This document shows, piece after piece, positions 13,831 to 22,167 of a DNA stretch of 46,542 nt. Within the stretch, counting starts at the first letter, position 1. Every line of letters begins with the position of its first letter. The notes under the pieces are model-generated. The model was not told where the DNA came from. It was given only the letters and a program-made list of their open reading frames with translations, and ran no database searches. This DNA is from a virus, in the IMG/VR virus record IMGVR_UViG_3300035115_000001, positions 1 to 46,542 of that record, one strand, 5' to 3'. The translations under genes were made by a program, and so were the position numbers.

Positions 13831-15101
13831 CACGCCTCCCTGTAACGTCCGTTGATCGTGATGATCGTGTTGGGTGACGGCCCGACGATCAGGCCACCGG
13901 TGAACGTGTTGTCTCGGTAGTTCTTGAGCGGCTGCGTGTTGGTGCCGGTGTCACCGGCGAACGTGCAGTGATGCCCCATGCAGTTGGTGTCCGGGAACGA
14001 GCCACCACCAGCGACGTCGGTGTACCAAACGGTGCCGAGCTGCTGTCGATAGTTGGTGCCGCCACCAGGGCCACGGTACGGAGCCGTCGGAACCTCCACA
14101 CTCACCGAGCCGGTAAGGCTGGACGAGCTGGAGAACACCGTGTAGATCACGTAGTCGACCCACTTGCCGAACTTGGTGTAGTAGCCCACGTTGACCAGCA
14201 TGCTCGCATCGTGTCCGTGCCACACCGGCACGAACGTGGTGATCGTCTGGTTGGTGAGTACCAGGCTACCGGCGCTCAGCGCGCCGGGAGTGGTGACCGA
14301 ACCGTTGACGTTGAGGTTGCCGGTGATCGTCTCGTTGCCGGTAAGCTGGCCGGTGTTCGCTGAGATCCGAGAGAAGAACAGGTCGAGCGCAGCGTTGCCA
14401 GGCCCCCAGGACTGGCCGCCATCGGCGGTCATGCTCCATCGAGGGTTGGCGTCAGCCGCTACCCTGGTCTCGTAGATCGAGTCCGAGGTGTTAGCTCGCT
14501 GGCCCTTCACCAGATTCTGCTGGAGAAGCTGGCCGGTGTTGGTCAGGTCTCCGGTGTTGGTCCAGGCGCCGCCGAACGTCGGGGTAGACACCATCGTGGT
14601 AGCGCCGGTGATCTTACCGGCCGACAGCGTCGAGCCCGAGAACGTACCGTTAGACACGGTGGCACCGGTAGCCGTGACACTACCGGTGACCGTGCCGTTG
14701 TTGATAACAGGTGCGCTCAGCGTCTTGTTCTGGAGAGTCTGCGTGGACAGCGTGTCCACGAAGGCCCCTGTGATCCCGTGTACGCCGCTCGTAGAGGCCT
14801 CGTGGGTCCTAGAGTCAGTGAAGTCACGAGCGGAGCTTACGTGGCGAACCACGGCCCCTGCGTTGTGCGTGCTGGCCGACGTTCCGTCGACAGCCCTGGT
14901 GACGTTGAACACCGAAGGGCCACCACCGGTGACGTCGACAAGCTCCTCGTTGGCCGAGCCGTAGTCGAGCGACAGCGTGTACGGGAAGCTGTTCGGGAAA
15001 CCGGACGAGCTAGCCACCTGGATGGTGGCGTCGCCCGAACCAGCCGTCGCCTGGAGGTTGGTGACAGCTGCGGTCGAAGAGTAGAACCTTGCGTTAGGCA
15101 T
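13830..15101 (-). CDS. Tail fibre protein
   Basis: 423 residues; SD AAGGAGGG. Repeating Thr/Ser/Gly/Asn segments (TLQNKTLSAPVINNGTVTG, NGTFSGSTLSAG) and THEASTSGVHG are typical of trimeric phage fibres; TLQNKTL repeats are common in tail-fibre shafts. The C-terminal 130 residues, with Trp and Cys, are the likely receptor domain. Confidence 0.8.
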   Translation of the reverse strand: MPNARFYSSTAAVTNLQATAGSGDATIQVASSSGFPNSFPYTLSLDYGSANEELVDVTGGGPSVFNVTRAVDGTSASTHNAGAVVRHVSSARDFTDSRTHEASTSGVHGITGAFVDTLSTQTLQNKTLSAPVINNGTVTGSVTATGATVSNGTFSGSTLSAGKITGATTMVSTPTFGGAWTNTGDLTNTGQLLQQNLVKGQRANTSDSIYETRVAADANPRWSMTADGGQSWGPGNAALDLFFSRISANTGQLTGNETITGNLNVNGSVTTPGALSAGSLVLTNQTITTFVPVWHGHDASMLVNVGYYTKFGKWVDYVIYTVFSSSSSLTGSVSVEVPTAPYRGPGGGTNYRQQLGTVWYTDVAGGGSFPDTNCMGHHCTFAGDTGTNTQPLKNYRDNTFTGGLIVGPSPNTIITINGRYREA

Positions 15102-15109
15102 GACCCTCC

Positions 15110-16042
15110 TTAGCCGTTGAAGTTCTGATAAGAGTCGAACAGGCGCTGAAGCCGTGTACGCTCTTCTGCGAGCCTCTGCTGGTACAGGGCCATGTAGTAC
15201 TTGGAGGCGTTGCTGCCAGCCCCTGTGGGGACCAGCGGGGCACGCTCTGTGGCCTCGATAGCCTGCTGCTGAAGGCGGGCAGACTCGTAAGCAGGAAGCA
15301 GGCGCCAGCAGGCGCCGTAAGTGATCAGGTCCACGTATCGATCCGGGTAGCCGGTGACCGTGGTGAAGTCGTCGGAGTTACTGGTGAGGGTGTTCGGCTT
15401 CTTGATGTACTCGACTCGGATGTTCCGGCCGGGCACGATGAAGTCCCTCATGATCTGGATAGACTTGCCGGTAGGTGTGGGCGTAGGCTTGACCTGCCCC
15501 GCAGTGGTCGAGGCGCTGGGGTTGAACCTCCAGCTCGACAGCGGGAACCACACGGCGGAAGGTCCGATGGTGTTGACCGTGACCTTGTACACGTCCTCGA
15601 CATCAGCGGGGACAGGGTACTCGTAGCGTGCAGCGATCTTCGGGAACTCGTATTCGCCGAAGACCCACAGGTCGGGGTATGTCCCCTGGATCGTGTCGTT
15701 GATCGCTTCCTTAACCCGGCTCGTCGGATACATCGGGTCGTCGGTGACGATCGTGTTGGCGGAGTGTGCAGCAGCGGTGGTGCCTTCCACTCCCCGCCCG
15801 CTAGTACCGCCCAGGACGGTGACCGTGCCGGTAGCACGGTCGTACTTCTTCACCAGGATCAGCTCGTCCTCGATCTCGATGAGACCCCGAGAGATGTTCG
15901 TGACAGTCTCGGGGTCAACGGTGAACTGCGTGTCCGTAGCGGTCATGCCGTTCGTGAGGTACGAGATAGACGCCTGGTCCCTGGTGTAACCGAGGAGCTG
16001 CTGCTTCACTCGGCTGACGATCTGTGCGAATGTCGCAGCCAC
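15110..16042 (-). CDS. Structural protein, head-tail joining or tail tube
   Basis: 310 residues, GTG start with SD AAGGAG. FTVDPETVTNISRGLIEIEDELILVKKYD followed by GTSGRGVEGTTAAAHSANT is a segment common to small actinophage structural proteins. The second half (YELP-like VPADVEDVYKVTV) is beta-rich. In podovirus order this position suits a connector or tail-tube subunit, but homology was not tested. Confidence 0.7.
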   Translation of the reverse strand: MAATFAQIVSRVKQQLLGYTRDQASISYLTNGMTATDTQFTVDPETVTNISRGLIEIEDELILVKKYDRATGTVTVLGGTSGRGVEGTTAAAHSANTIVTDDPMYPTSRVKEAINDTIQGTYPDLWVFGEYEFPKIAARYEYPVPADVEDVYKVTVNTIGPSAVWFPLSSWRFNPSASTTAGQVKPTPTPTGKSIQIMRDFIVPGRNIRVEYIKKPNTLTSNSDDFTTVTGYPDRYVDLITYGACWRLLPAYESARLQQQAIEATERAPLVPTGAGSNASKYYMALYQQRLAEERTRLQRLFDSYQNFNG

Positions 16043-16051
16043 TTAAACTCC

Positions 16052-16624
16052 TTAGAGCTCTGCCCAGGTAGCCTTGATAGACCAGACCTGGTTGGTGTTA
16101 CCGGCTGACGTGCTGAACGCGATGCCCTGGCCGGGCAGGCAGAAGAATCCCTGGCTCGGTGGTACTGCGCTGTATGCAGACGAGACGGCTCCAGCGCCGC
16201 CCGCGATGGGCGGCGGCCAAGAGTAGAGCGACACGCCGGTCTTGGCGACCGTAGGGTTGCCAGTCCTGACCTCTGCTATGGAGTTGGTCTCGGTGGTGAT
16301 GAGCTTGTTGATGCTAGCGAACGGGATCTGGGTACCGCCAGAGGCGGCGGTGATCCTGTCGACCACCAGAGAGATGGCAGTCGGTGAAGACCCGGTAGCG
16401 TACGAGTCGGGAGCGATCGAGTAGAAAGAGATCGTCTTACCGCTACCGACCGGGTTGAAGACGGACATGAAAACGTTGGCCGCAACGACACCAGGGGCGT
16501 CGATGAGAGCGTGGAAGTAGAACTGGTAGTTCTCGGGCGCAACGGTTGTCAGTAACCGACCGTCCGAGCTGACGGCCGTGGTGTGACCGCTGTTGTCCTG
16601 GATGCGTACGGTACTCTCAGGCAC
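16052..16624 (-). CDS. Structural beta-rich protein, 190 residues
   Basis: GTG 16624 chosen because GAGAGG lies 6 bases before it; ATG 16648 has no SD. Strand-rich with small residues, FFCLPGQGIAFSTSAGNTNQVW near the end, as in decoration or fibre-associated proteins. Overlaps the upstream stop by 8 bases. Confidence 0.7.
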   Translation of the reverse strand: MPESTVRIQDNSGHTTAVSSDGRLLTTVAPENYQFYFHALIDAPGVVAANVFMSVFNPVGSGKTISFYSIAPDSYATGSSPTAISLVVDRITAASGGTQIPFASINKLITTETNSIAEVRTGNPTVAKTGVSLYSWPPPIAGGAGAVSSAYSAVPPSQGFFCLPGQGIAFSTSAGNTNQVWSIKATWAEL

Positions 16625-16901
16625 TCTCAGCCTCTCTGAAAGCAGCATCGACGTGGTGCTGCTGGGTTCCGGCAGGGCTCAGGCCCTGCCTTACTGCGGA
16701 CTCGTAGTTGTCCAGCTCTCGGTCCCACGCCTTCTGGCGTGTGCCGTAGCCATCATTCACGGCGGGGGAAAGCTGGAGGCCCTTTGACCTCACGCACTCT
16801 CCCCAGCTGACATGATCCTTGGCCTTGCAGGACGAGGAGCAATTAGCCCCGGCACGTGCAGTCTTCGAACGTGCGCCCGCACTTCGGGCAACGCGGCTCA
16901 T
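16617..16901 (-). CDS. Conserved actinophage-type protein with C-x-H cluster
   Basis: NCSSSCKAKDHVSWGECVRSKG followed by WDRELDNYESAVRQGLSPAGT is a pattern I recognise from many actinophage structural operons (function unknown). ATG 16901 gives 94 residues but overlaps a 20-codon Cys-rich frame completely; no later ATG or GTG precedes the conserved part, so the first 20 residues may be non-native or the true start unusual. Confidence 0.65.
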   Translation of the reverse strand: MSRVARSAGARSKTARAGANCSSSCKAKDHVSWGECVRSKGLQLSPAVNDGYGTRQKAWDRELDNYESAVRQGLSPAGTQQHHVDAAFREAESA

Positions 16902-16905
16902 TCAT
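16843..16905 (-). CDS. 20-residue Cys-rich micro-ORF
   Basis: ATG 16905 sits 6 bases after AGGAAG and encodes CPKCGRTFEDCTC, nearly the same cysteine spacing as the preceding 24-residue frame (CPDCGCDATSCQC). That resemblance is the main support. It is nested in another frame of the 16617-16901 gene. Confidence 0.4.
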   Translation of the reverse strand: MNEPRCPKCGRTFEDCTCRG

Positions 16906-16906
16906 G

Positions 16907-16981
16907 TCACTTCCTTCCGCACTGGCAAGAGGTGGCATCGCAGCCACAGTCAGGACACTTGGGCTCGGGAGGCAGGCTCAT
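16907..16981 (-). CDS. 24-residue zinc-knuckle microprotein
   Basis: PEPKCPDCGCDATSCQCGRK has five cysteines in a compact pattern. Start overlaps the stop of the 71-residue gene (ATGA). Likely a real microgene because a similar one follows. Confidence 0.5.
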   Translation of the reverse strand: MSLPPEPKCPDCGCDATSCQCGRK

Positions 16982-17193
16982 CGCTCACCCACCAGACCGA
17001 TGACCGATCCCTCGATGGGGACCAGCACGACTTCGGTGTTCGGGGAGACAGCCAGGTCCCAGCGGACCTTGATGAACTTCTCATCGACAGCAAGAACCTC
17101 CAGGTTGTGAAGGGTGCGACCACCCTTGTCGAGATTGATCAGCGCGCCGACCTTGATGAAACCTTCGTCGGCCTTCTTCGGAGCAGCAGCCAT
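16978..17193 (-). CDS. Hypothetical 71-residue protein
   Basis: ATG 17193. GFIKVGALINLDKGGRTLHNLEVLAVDEKFIKVRWD is beta-rich and SH3-like; it may be a small virion or regulatory protein. Coupled to both neighbours. Confidence 0.65.
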   Translation of the reverse strand: MAAAPKKADEGFIKVGALINLDKGGRTLHNLEVLAVDEKFIKVRWDLAVSPNTEVVLVPIEGSVIGLVGER

Positions 17194-17381
17194 TACGTTA
17201 CGAGTCCTTCCGTGACACGGTAGATGTCAGGCCGGAACGCGTTGTGTCCGAGCGTTGCAGCCTGACCCTTGATGACGTCCGCCGCGAGGGCGGACGATGT
17301 GGGGTACGAGTTAGCTTGGGGCTTGGCTATCCCCATGCTGCTGACCTTCTGGTCAGTCAGCGTAGCGGGAGTCTGTATCAC
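17193..17381 (-). CDS. Hypothetical 62-residue structural-operon protein
   Basis: GTG 17381 with AGGGG upstream is preferred over the longer frame from 17468, whose extra N-terminus is arginine-rich and shadow-like. TPATLTDQKVSSMGIAKPQANSYP; not recognised. Confidence 0.6.
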   Translation of the reverse strand: MIQTPATLTDQKVSSMGIAKPQANSYPTSSALAADVIKGQAATLGHNAFRPDIYRVTEGLVT

Positions 17382-17622
17382 CGTAGATCCCCTGTGCGTA
17401 GCGGTCGTGATCCGAGCCGAGCGCAGCAGTCTGGTACTCACGCATCGCCTCGAACAGGCCATCCTCAAGGATGCCCTTCTCGTTCTGGTTGATGTGCGTG
17501 CTGGTACCGGCAGGGCCGACCGGGTTCATCCGGGTGCCGCCCCAGTCCTGGTGGTCGTTGAGCCGCTTTTCCAGCTCGCGGTCCTGGGGTTCCTTCTGGG
17601 GGTTCTTGTAGAGGTCAGACAT
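17353..17622 (-). CDS. Hypothetical 89-residue structural-operon protein
   Basis: ATG 17622 in overlap with the Acb2-like stop, SD GGAGG. Hydrophilic (NPQKEPQDRELEKRLNDHQDWGG). Not recognised. Confidence 0.65.
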   Translation of the reverse strand: MSDLYKNPQKEPQDRELEKRLNDHQDWGGTRMNPVGPAGTSTHINQNEKGILEDGLFEAMREYQTAALGSDHDRYAQGIYGDTDSRYAD

Positions 17623-17861
17623 CAGTCCTCCTTGACGACAGGTGCGGTCTCCGCGACCGCCTTGTGGAACCACATCGAGGCATTCTCCAGCTCGGTGAAC
17701 ATCACCGACTTGGCTCGCCCATCGGGGGCGAGCTTGTCCAGCTTCTCGGCGAACTCCCGGAACAGCAGGCGGGCATCTCGATGCTTGGGAAGGGTGGCGT
17801 TGTCACCCTCGACCGTGGCCTTGTGGAAGCCAAAGCGGTGTTCGATCTCTTCGGGACTCAC
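17622..17861 (-). CDS. acb2: Acb2/Tad1-hook-like anti-CBASS protein
   Basis: 79 residues, GTG start. IEHRFGFH near the N-terminus, RxxxxxFAEKLDKLAPDGRAKS (about 33-52) and TELENASMWFHKAVAE (56-71) match the pattern I know for Acb2 and its many actinophage relatives (RF.yH ... lP.greks...t.LEeAmmWanaaIa). Acb2 hexamers sequester cyclic di- and trinucleotides made by host CBASS systems and so block abortive defence. Lys and His replace the usual Ala-Asn after MW. It sits in the late operon, so it may be highly expressed and could even be packaged. No search was run. Confidence 0.75.
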   Translation of the reverse strand: MSPEEIEHRFGFHKATVEGDNATLPKHRDARLLFREFAEKLDKLAPDGRAKSVMFTELENASMWFHKAVAETAPVVKED

Positions 17862-17980
17862 TTCTTCTTTCCCTTCATCGGAGGCTTGCCGCCCTTGGCG
17901 GCGGCCATCTTCTCCTTCGCCTTCGCGGCGAACGGGTTACCCTTGACGGGCTTCTTCGGTGCAGCCTTCTTCGTAGCCAT
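17858..17980 (-). CDS. 40-residue Lys/Ala-rich basic protein
   Basis: ATG 17980 overlaps the spike stop; GTG of the next gene overlaps its stop. Product is histone-tail-like (MATKKAAPKKPVKGNP, ending PPMKGKKK), with about one third lysine. It could bind DNA or RNA, or form a virion-associated basic peptide. Confidence 0.65.
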   Translation of the reverse strand: MATKKAAPKKPVKGNPFAAKAKEKMAAAKGGKPPMKGKKK

Positions 17981-19734
17981 CAGGCGATCCTTTCGAGGTT
18001 GATCTGAGCACCAGGCTGGATGGTGACAGTCTGTCCTGCCGTGCCGGATGCGTACGTGAACGTGAGGTTGCCAGCGGTAGAGCTGGTGATCAGCTTGCCG
18101 GTGAGGGTGATAGTCCTTGAGGCGATCGAACTCCACGTGTCGGTCGCGCCGATCGTCGCCATCACCGAGCCAGAGTTGTCGGCCCACACCATCGTGGCGC
18201 CGGTAGGGCCGGTCCACGAGTGGACGAAGCTGGACGTGGCCTGGCTGACGAGCAGGTTCATCCTGAGCAGATAGGTGGCGTTGGCCACTACCGGTACCAC
18301 CAAGTTGGCCGACGCTTGCTGCGTCGCCAGCGAGGTGTTCTCCGATACCGAGCTGAACGCTCCAGCACTCGGAACCGAAACCGTGCCATGCGTGTGGTCG
18401 CTACGGGAGAACGTAGCAGCCGAGCCGTTGGCCGAGCTAGCGCCGTACGACGTCTGAGCGGTAACGGAACCAGGCGTCGGGATCTGTCCGAAGGCTGCGG
18501 CGTCACTGGACGCCGAGCCGTTAGCCAGACCGGTCACCTTGTTGGAACCCATCGCGATGTTGCCGGTCATGGTCAGCGTCGGCGTGGTCACACCGTTCGG
18601 GTATGAGCGAACGCCCGAGCTGTTCTGCGCCAGCACGGTGGTGCCAGACGCGAGAACGTTCGCGGTGGTCGCTACAAGGCCTTGGATGGTGCAGGTGCTA
18701 CCAGTGTCCACCTGGACTGCGGCAGTCGCTCCAGCCTGCGGCAGGGCCTCTGTAGCGCCTATGATCTGGACGTTGGTGGCGGCTGAAGCGTAGATGCCCA
18801 CGCCCGTCGAGGGCGTGTTGAAGATGTACGGAGAGTTGAACACGATGCCGGTCGAGGCGCCGGTGAGCAGCCATCCGAAGTTGTTGCCCTCGGAGCCACA
18901 GCCGCTGAACGTGAAGCCGGTGCACTGATCGATCCGGTAGCCAGCCTTACCGGCTGCCGTCTGGTTGTCAGAGGCGCAGGCCTGGAACGAGCAGTACGTC
19001 ATGTTCTGGATCGAGAAGCCGTTGCTGATGTTGTCGTGGGTCCAGCAGCTGTCGAAGCTGACACTCGTCCCCGCTCCGGTGGTCGCGTTACCGTGGATGA
19101 AGATACCCGCACCGCCGTTACTGAACGAGGTGACCCGGGTCAGGTTGGTGACGATCGGCTGTTCGATCTCGATGCCGGTCGAACCCCAGCTAGTAGCTGA
19201 CATGTCACGCAGGATGCAGTAGTCGAACTCGGTGGTGAAGTTGATACCTTCGCCGGTGCCGGTACCCGGCCCCGTGAGTCGCAGATGCTCGATGATCACG
19301 TAGATCAGCGAAGCGCCCACAAGGCCGTGGGCAGCGGTGTTGGTTTGGACGATGTTCGTCACGTAGTCCCCGTCACCACGCAGGGTGATGCGGTTGTACA
19401 TCGTCAGCGCAGAGCTGATCTTGTACTGCCCAGCGGGGAGATAGACGACACCACCACCAGCAGCGTTGGCCGCGTTCAGCGCGGCCTGAATGGCGACCGT
19501 GTCATCGTGCGAGCCGTCGCCGAGAGCACCGTAGGTAGGACTCTTGACGTTGTACACCTTGTAGCTCGGGTTGTTCGTGAAGCCGGTGATCTGCCCTTGG
19601 ATCGTGGCAATCTGGCTGTCCTGTGTGGTGTTCTTGTTCTCTGCGTTGGTGAGCCGACCGTCGATAGCATCGAGGTTGGCGTTGAGCGGAACGTCCCAGT
19701 TCTGGGTTCCCGCAGCGATGTCATACGTGCCCAC
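17980..19734 (-). CDS. Tailspike with pectate-lyase-type beta-helix
   Basis: 584 residues from GTG 19734 (SD GGAGG; 14-base overlap with the upstream gene). VPLNANLDAIDGRL is the usual virion-anchoring start. From about residue 65, VKSPTYGALGDGSHDDTVAIQAALNA then GGVVYLPAGQYKISS is the entry of the pectate-lyase/tailspike beta-helix; further turns follow to about 400. The C-terminal 130 residues look like a trimerised fibre end. It likely degrades or binds a host surface polysaccharide. Confidence 0.85.
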   Translation of the reverse strand: MGTYDIAAGTQNWDVPLNANLDAIDGRLTNAENKNTTQDSQIATIQGQITGFTNNPSYKVYNVKSPTYGALGDGSHDDTVAIQAALNAANAAGGGVVYLPAGQYKISSALTMYNRITLRGDGDYVTNIVQTNTAAHGLVGASLIYVIIEHLRLTGPGTGTGEGINFTTEFDYCILRDMSATSWGSTGIEIEQPIVTNLTRVTSFSNGGAGIFIHGNATTGAGTSVSFDSCWTHDNISNGFSIQNMTYCSFQACASDNQTAAGKAGYRIDQCTGFTFSGCGSEGNNFGWLLTGASTGIVFNSPYIFNTPSTGVGIYASAATNVQIIGATEALPQAGATAAVQVDTGSTCTIQGLVATTANVLASGTTVLAQNSSGVRSYPNGVTTPTLTMTGNIAMGSNKVTGLANGSASSDAAAFGQIPTPGSVTAQTSYGASSANGSAATFSRSDHTHGTVSVPSAGAFSSVSENTSLATQQASANLVVPVVANATYLLRMNLLVSQATSSFVHSWTGPTGATMVWADNSGSVMATIGATDTWSSIASRTITLTGKLITSSTAGNLTFTYASGTAGQTVTIQPGAQINLERIA

Positions 19735-20116
19735 CGAATCCTCCTTCTCCGTAGCCGCCCACGCCGTAGCCCAGAGAGCTACCAGGACATGGGGCGAAGT
19801 TGGCGGATGTGGCGGCACCAGAGGCTATGATGTCAGCCTTCACTTGGTCGTCCACTCTCCACTCGTACCCACCACGGAAGTAGTGGAGGCCCGCCGAAGG
19901 GGCGGGCCAGAAGTCTGTGTCTTGCTCGTTCGGGTTGGCAGGCAGGTTCGTCGCGCCGATCTCGTTTGAGTACGCGTCGTACCGTACCTGCTTGTAAACC
20001 CCAGGGCTGACCTCGACAACCGAGACCGCCCTGGGGATACGGAACCGCTCCATCAGCGGATTCCAGGCAAAGGGTGCCTCATCCACTGTGGGCGTAGTGA
20101 ATATCCAACAGGTCAA
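19721..20116 (-). CDS. Structural protein of unknown role (131 residues)
   Basis: TTG start at 20116 supported by CAGGAGGGG 6-7 bases upstream and by lack of a near ATG. WPAPSAGLHYFRGGYEWRVDD then a glycine-rich tail (GYGVGGYGEGGFGG). Probably a spike or fibre adaptor because it is next to the spike gene. Confidence 0.65.
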   Translation of the reverse strand: MTCWIFTTPTVDEAPFAWNPLMERFRIPRAVSVVEVSPGVYKQVRYDAYSNEIGATNLPANPNEQDTDFWPAPSAGLHYFRGGYEWRVDDQVKADIIASGAATSANFAPCPGSSLGYGVGGYGEGGFGGHV

Positions 20117-20131
20117 GGCACCCCTCCTGAA

Positions 20132-20455
20132 TCAGTAGCTAGCGAGAACGTGCCAGGCGGAACCATCGGAGACGATGAGGCAGGCACCAGCGGTACCAGC
20201 CGCACCAACAGCGCGAGTGGTCGCACCGTTGATCGTCTCGGAAGCGTTACCGTCCAGCGTCACCGTGTTGGTGGCAGTGGCATCCCGCTTGATGTGGTAA
20301 GCACGACCGGGCTGCACGTTGGCAACGGCAGGCAGATTGATCGTGGTGTTACCAGCGGTGGGCGACACGAGCAGAACAAAGTCGTTGTTCGTGAGCGTGT
20401 CGGAAGTGGCAGTCGTAGACCGCACGGTGTACGACGTATTGTCGAGACCGGACAA
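20132..20455 (-). CDS. Head decoration or fibre-like protein (107 residues)
   Basis: TTG start with SD AAGGAGGA. NDFVLLVSPTAGNTTINLPA...VTLDGNASETINGATT is a beta-helical motif seen in small phage head-fibre or decoration proteins. Next to the capsid gene, in keeping with an outer-surface role. Confidence 0.7.
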   Translation of the reverse strand: MSGLDNTSYTVRSTTATSDTLTNNDFVLLVSPTAGNTTINLPAVANVQPGRAYHIKRDATATNTVTLDGNASETINGATTRAVGAAGTAGACLIVSDGSAWHVLASY

Positions 20456-20505
20456 GTGTCCTCCTTAAATGGGGGAGGGGCGCCCCGAAGGGCGCCCCCA
20501 GGGGA

Positions 20506-21489
20506 TCAGGCCGCCGGGCGAGCCGAAGACGTGGTCTGAGCCACGATCAGGGACTCGGGGCGGTACAGGGTCCAGCCAGCCACGCCGTACCAGCCGAGCG
20601 GCTGGAATCGGGTCAGCTTGTCGACGACCGGACCGCGAACCGTGTGGAACTCCTCCGCGACAGCCTCGGCCAGAGCCTGCTGTCCGGTGTAGTAGGTGTT
20701 GAACACACGGGTCTGGGTCGAGCCAGAGCCGGAACCGGACTGGGTGTTCTGGGCGCGAGGAGTCTCGATGTAGCAAGCACCCTCGTACTCGCCGATCTCG
20801 CCCGCCCAGATGTTACCCGCAGCGGAGTAGTTGTGCGGGTCGCGCCACGCAGCAGCACCGGTCTCCCGACGCAGGTCGTAAGAGACCTGCGGGTGGATGT
20901 ACGCGGTGTAGTACGAGTCACGGTTCGGGTGAACCTTGTTCGTACGGAGCTGCGTGGTGGCGAACCGGGCCATGTCCGACGTGAAGACGTCGGTGCCGGT
21001 GATCGCCGTGGTGGCGATCGGGTTGGTCGGCGTGCTGCCGAAACCGTAACCGACGGTGCCACCGCCACGCCGCAGGGTCTGGGTACCCGCAGCCAGAACG
21101 TTCTGGACCAGGAGGTCGATCGAGTCGACCAGGTTCCACGCCACCTGGTTGACGAGACCGGCGGTCACGTCGGTGAACGAGAACAGGTCCAGCTTGTTGC
21201 TGACGAGGATCGCGTTGCCGTACTCGTTCAGAGTCACAGACACCGTGGTCGGGTTACCGGCCGCGACGGCGTCCGGGTCGACCAACTCGTTCAGCGGAGT
21301 GATCTGCTGAGCGAGGTCCTGGTACAGCTCGAAGACGATCGAGCTACCAGGCATGGCCTGCTGGACCGGGCGCTTGTCAGCGATGGTTCGGAACATCGGC
21401 TGGGCACGGAGGGCGAACTCCAGGGCGCGGTCATACGCGGTCTGGACAAGGTTCGCCATTGCCGTAGTGCCGGTAAAGGCGTTAGCCAT
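20506..21489 (-). CDS. Major capsid protein, N4-gp56/P22-type
   Basis: 327 residues, SD AAGGAG. MANAFTGTTAMANLVQTAYDRALEFALRAQPMFR, then ADKRPVQQAMPGSSIVFELYQDL and PTTVSVTLNEYGNAILVSNKLD are the features of N4-gp56-type capsid subunits (HK97 fold). Preceded by the scaffold, as expected. The non-canonical tRNA-like RNA and a hairpin lie upstream of the scaffold and capsid pair. Confidence 0.85.
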   Translation of the reverse strand: MANAFTGTTAMANLVQTAYDRALEFALRAQPMFRTIADKRPVQQAMPGSSIVFELYQDLAQQITPLNELVDPDAVAAGNPTTVSVTLNEYGNAILVSNKLDLFSFTDVTAGLVNQVAWNLVDSIDLLVQNVLAAGTQTLRRGGGTVGYGFGSTPTNPIATTAITGTDVFTSDMARFATTQLRTNKVHPNRDSYYTAYIHPQVSYDLRRETGAAAWRDPHNYSAAGNIWAGEIGEYEGACYIETPRAQNTQSGSGSGSTQTRVFNTYYTGQQALAEAVAEEFHTVRGPVVDKLTRFQPLGWYGVAGWTLYRPESLIVAQTTSSARPAA

Positions 21490-21506
21490 TACATCTCCTT
21501 AAGGGA

Positions 21507-21977
21507 TCAGTGCAGGTTCTTGAAGCTGTTGATCAGCGCCTGCACATCGTTAGCGTCGTTGACTGCTGCCTGTGCAGCCTCAACGTTGCCCAGAGCCGCC
21601 CCGTCGTTCCCTGCCTGGCTCAGTCGTTCGAACTGCGCCTGCATGGATTCCGGGAGCCTGGGCTCAGTGGACTGTTCGGCAGCCACCGGGGCTGCCCCAC
21701 CGAAGACGCCACGCATGGATTCAACCCACGCCTTGGCCTTCTCCGGATCAGCGGGACCGTCGTAGACCTGTGCGGCCTGCGGGACCCCGAGGGACTCGAA
21801 AACGGTAGCCATCTTCTGCTGTCGCTGCTCTTCAAGGAAGCTCGTCAGCGCCTTGTTCAGCTCCTCGTTCTGCTTCTTCATGGCTTCGTACGCATCGCGA
21901 AGCGCCTTCGGGCCATCTGCTACGTTGCTGTTGCCCAGGTTCGCGCCGTCGTTGTCTTCAAAACCCCAGTTGGACAT
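21507..21977 (-). CDS. Scaffolding protein
   Basis: 156 residues, acidic, with a coiled coil at about 23-55 (KALRDAYEAMKKQNEELNKAL, then QRQQK) and a disordered middle. Position immediately before the capsid gene and composition are those of phage scaffolds. SD GGAGGG. Confidence 0.8.
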   Translation of the reverse strand: MSNWGFEDNDGANLGNSNVADGPKALRDAYEAMKKQNEELNKALTSFLEEQRQQKMATVFESLGVPQAAQVYDGPADPEKAKAWVESMRGVFGGAAPVAAEQSTEPRLPESMQAQFERLSQAGNDGAALGNVEAAQAAVNDANDVQALINSFKNLH

Positions 21978-22007
21978 AACGTCCCTCCCATTCGTTGTGC
22001 ACCCAAC

Positions 22008-22029
22008 CGACCAGCCGGGGAGCTGGTCG
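22008..22029 (-). promoter_or_regulatory. Leader hairpin of the scaffold/capsid transcript
   Basis: CGACCAGC (22008-22015) pairs with GCTGGTCG (22022-22029), 8 bp, between the tRNA-like RNA and the scaffold SD on the leftward strand. This is the same order as the minihelix-plus-hairpin units at 39.8-43.8 kb. Confidence 0.6.
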
Positions 22030-22089
22030 CCGCTGTGCTTGATGATTACCGGTCTTGGTTACGAGTGACTGGGCCGGTCGTTCCGTCAC

Positions 22090-22161
22090 TGGTGGGCTGC
22101 CGGGATTCGAACCCGGATCGCTCCGCATCTGGAGTTATGGTGTGCCAAACCACTTCAGCCC
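22090..22161 (-). tRNA. Non-canonical tRNA-like RNA, 72 nt
   Basis: Read leftward: acceptor GGGCTG/CAGCCC (6 bp only) with ACCA encoded at the 3' end (22093-22090), D-arm TGGT-TTGGCAC-ACCA, anticodon-like hairpin CTCC-AGATGC-GGAG with a 6-nt loop, and T-arm CCGGG-TTCGAAT-CCCGG. The acceptor/T stack is 11 bp instead of 12 and the anticodon stem and loop are short, so decoding is doubtful and no anticodon can be assigned. It lies exactly between two late genes. Confidence 0.65.
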
Positions 22162-22167
22162 TGGGCG

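Noticed and set aside
11953-13845. 630-codon open frame on the plus strand
   Set aside because: Antisense shadow of the minor tail gene; arginine-rich, no SD, wrong codon bias.
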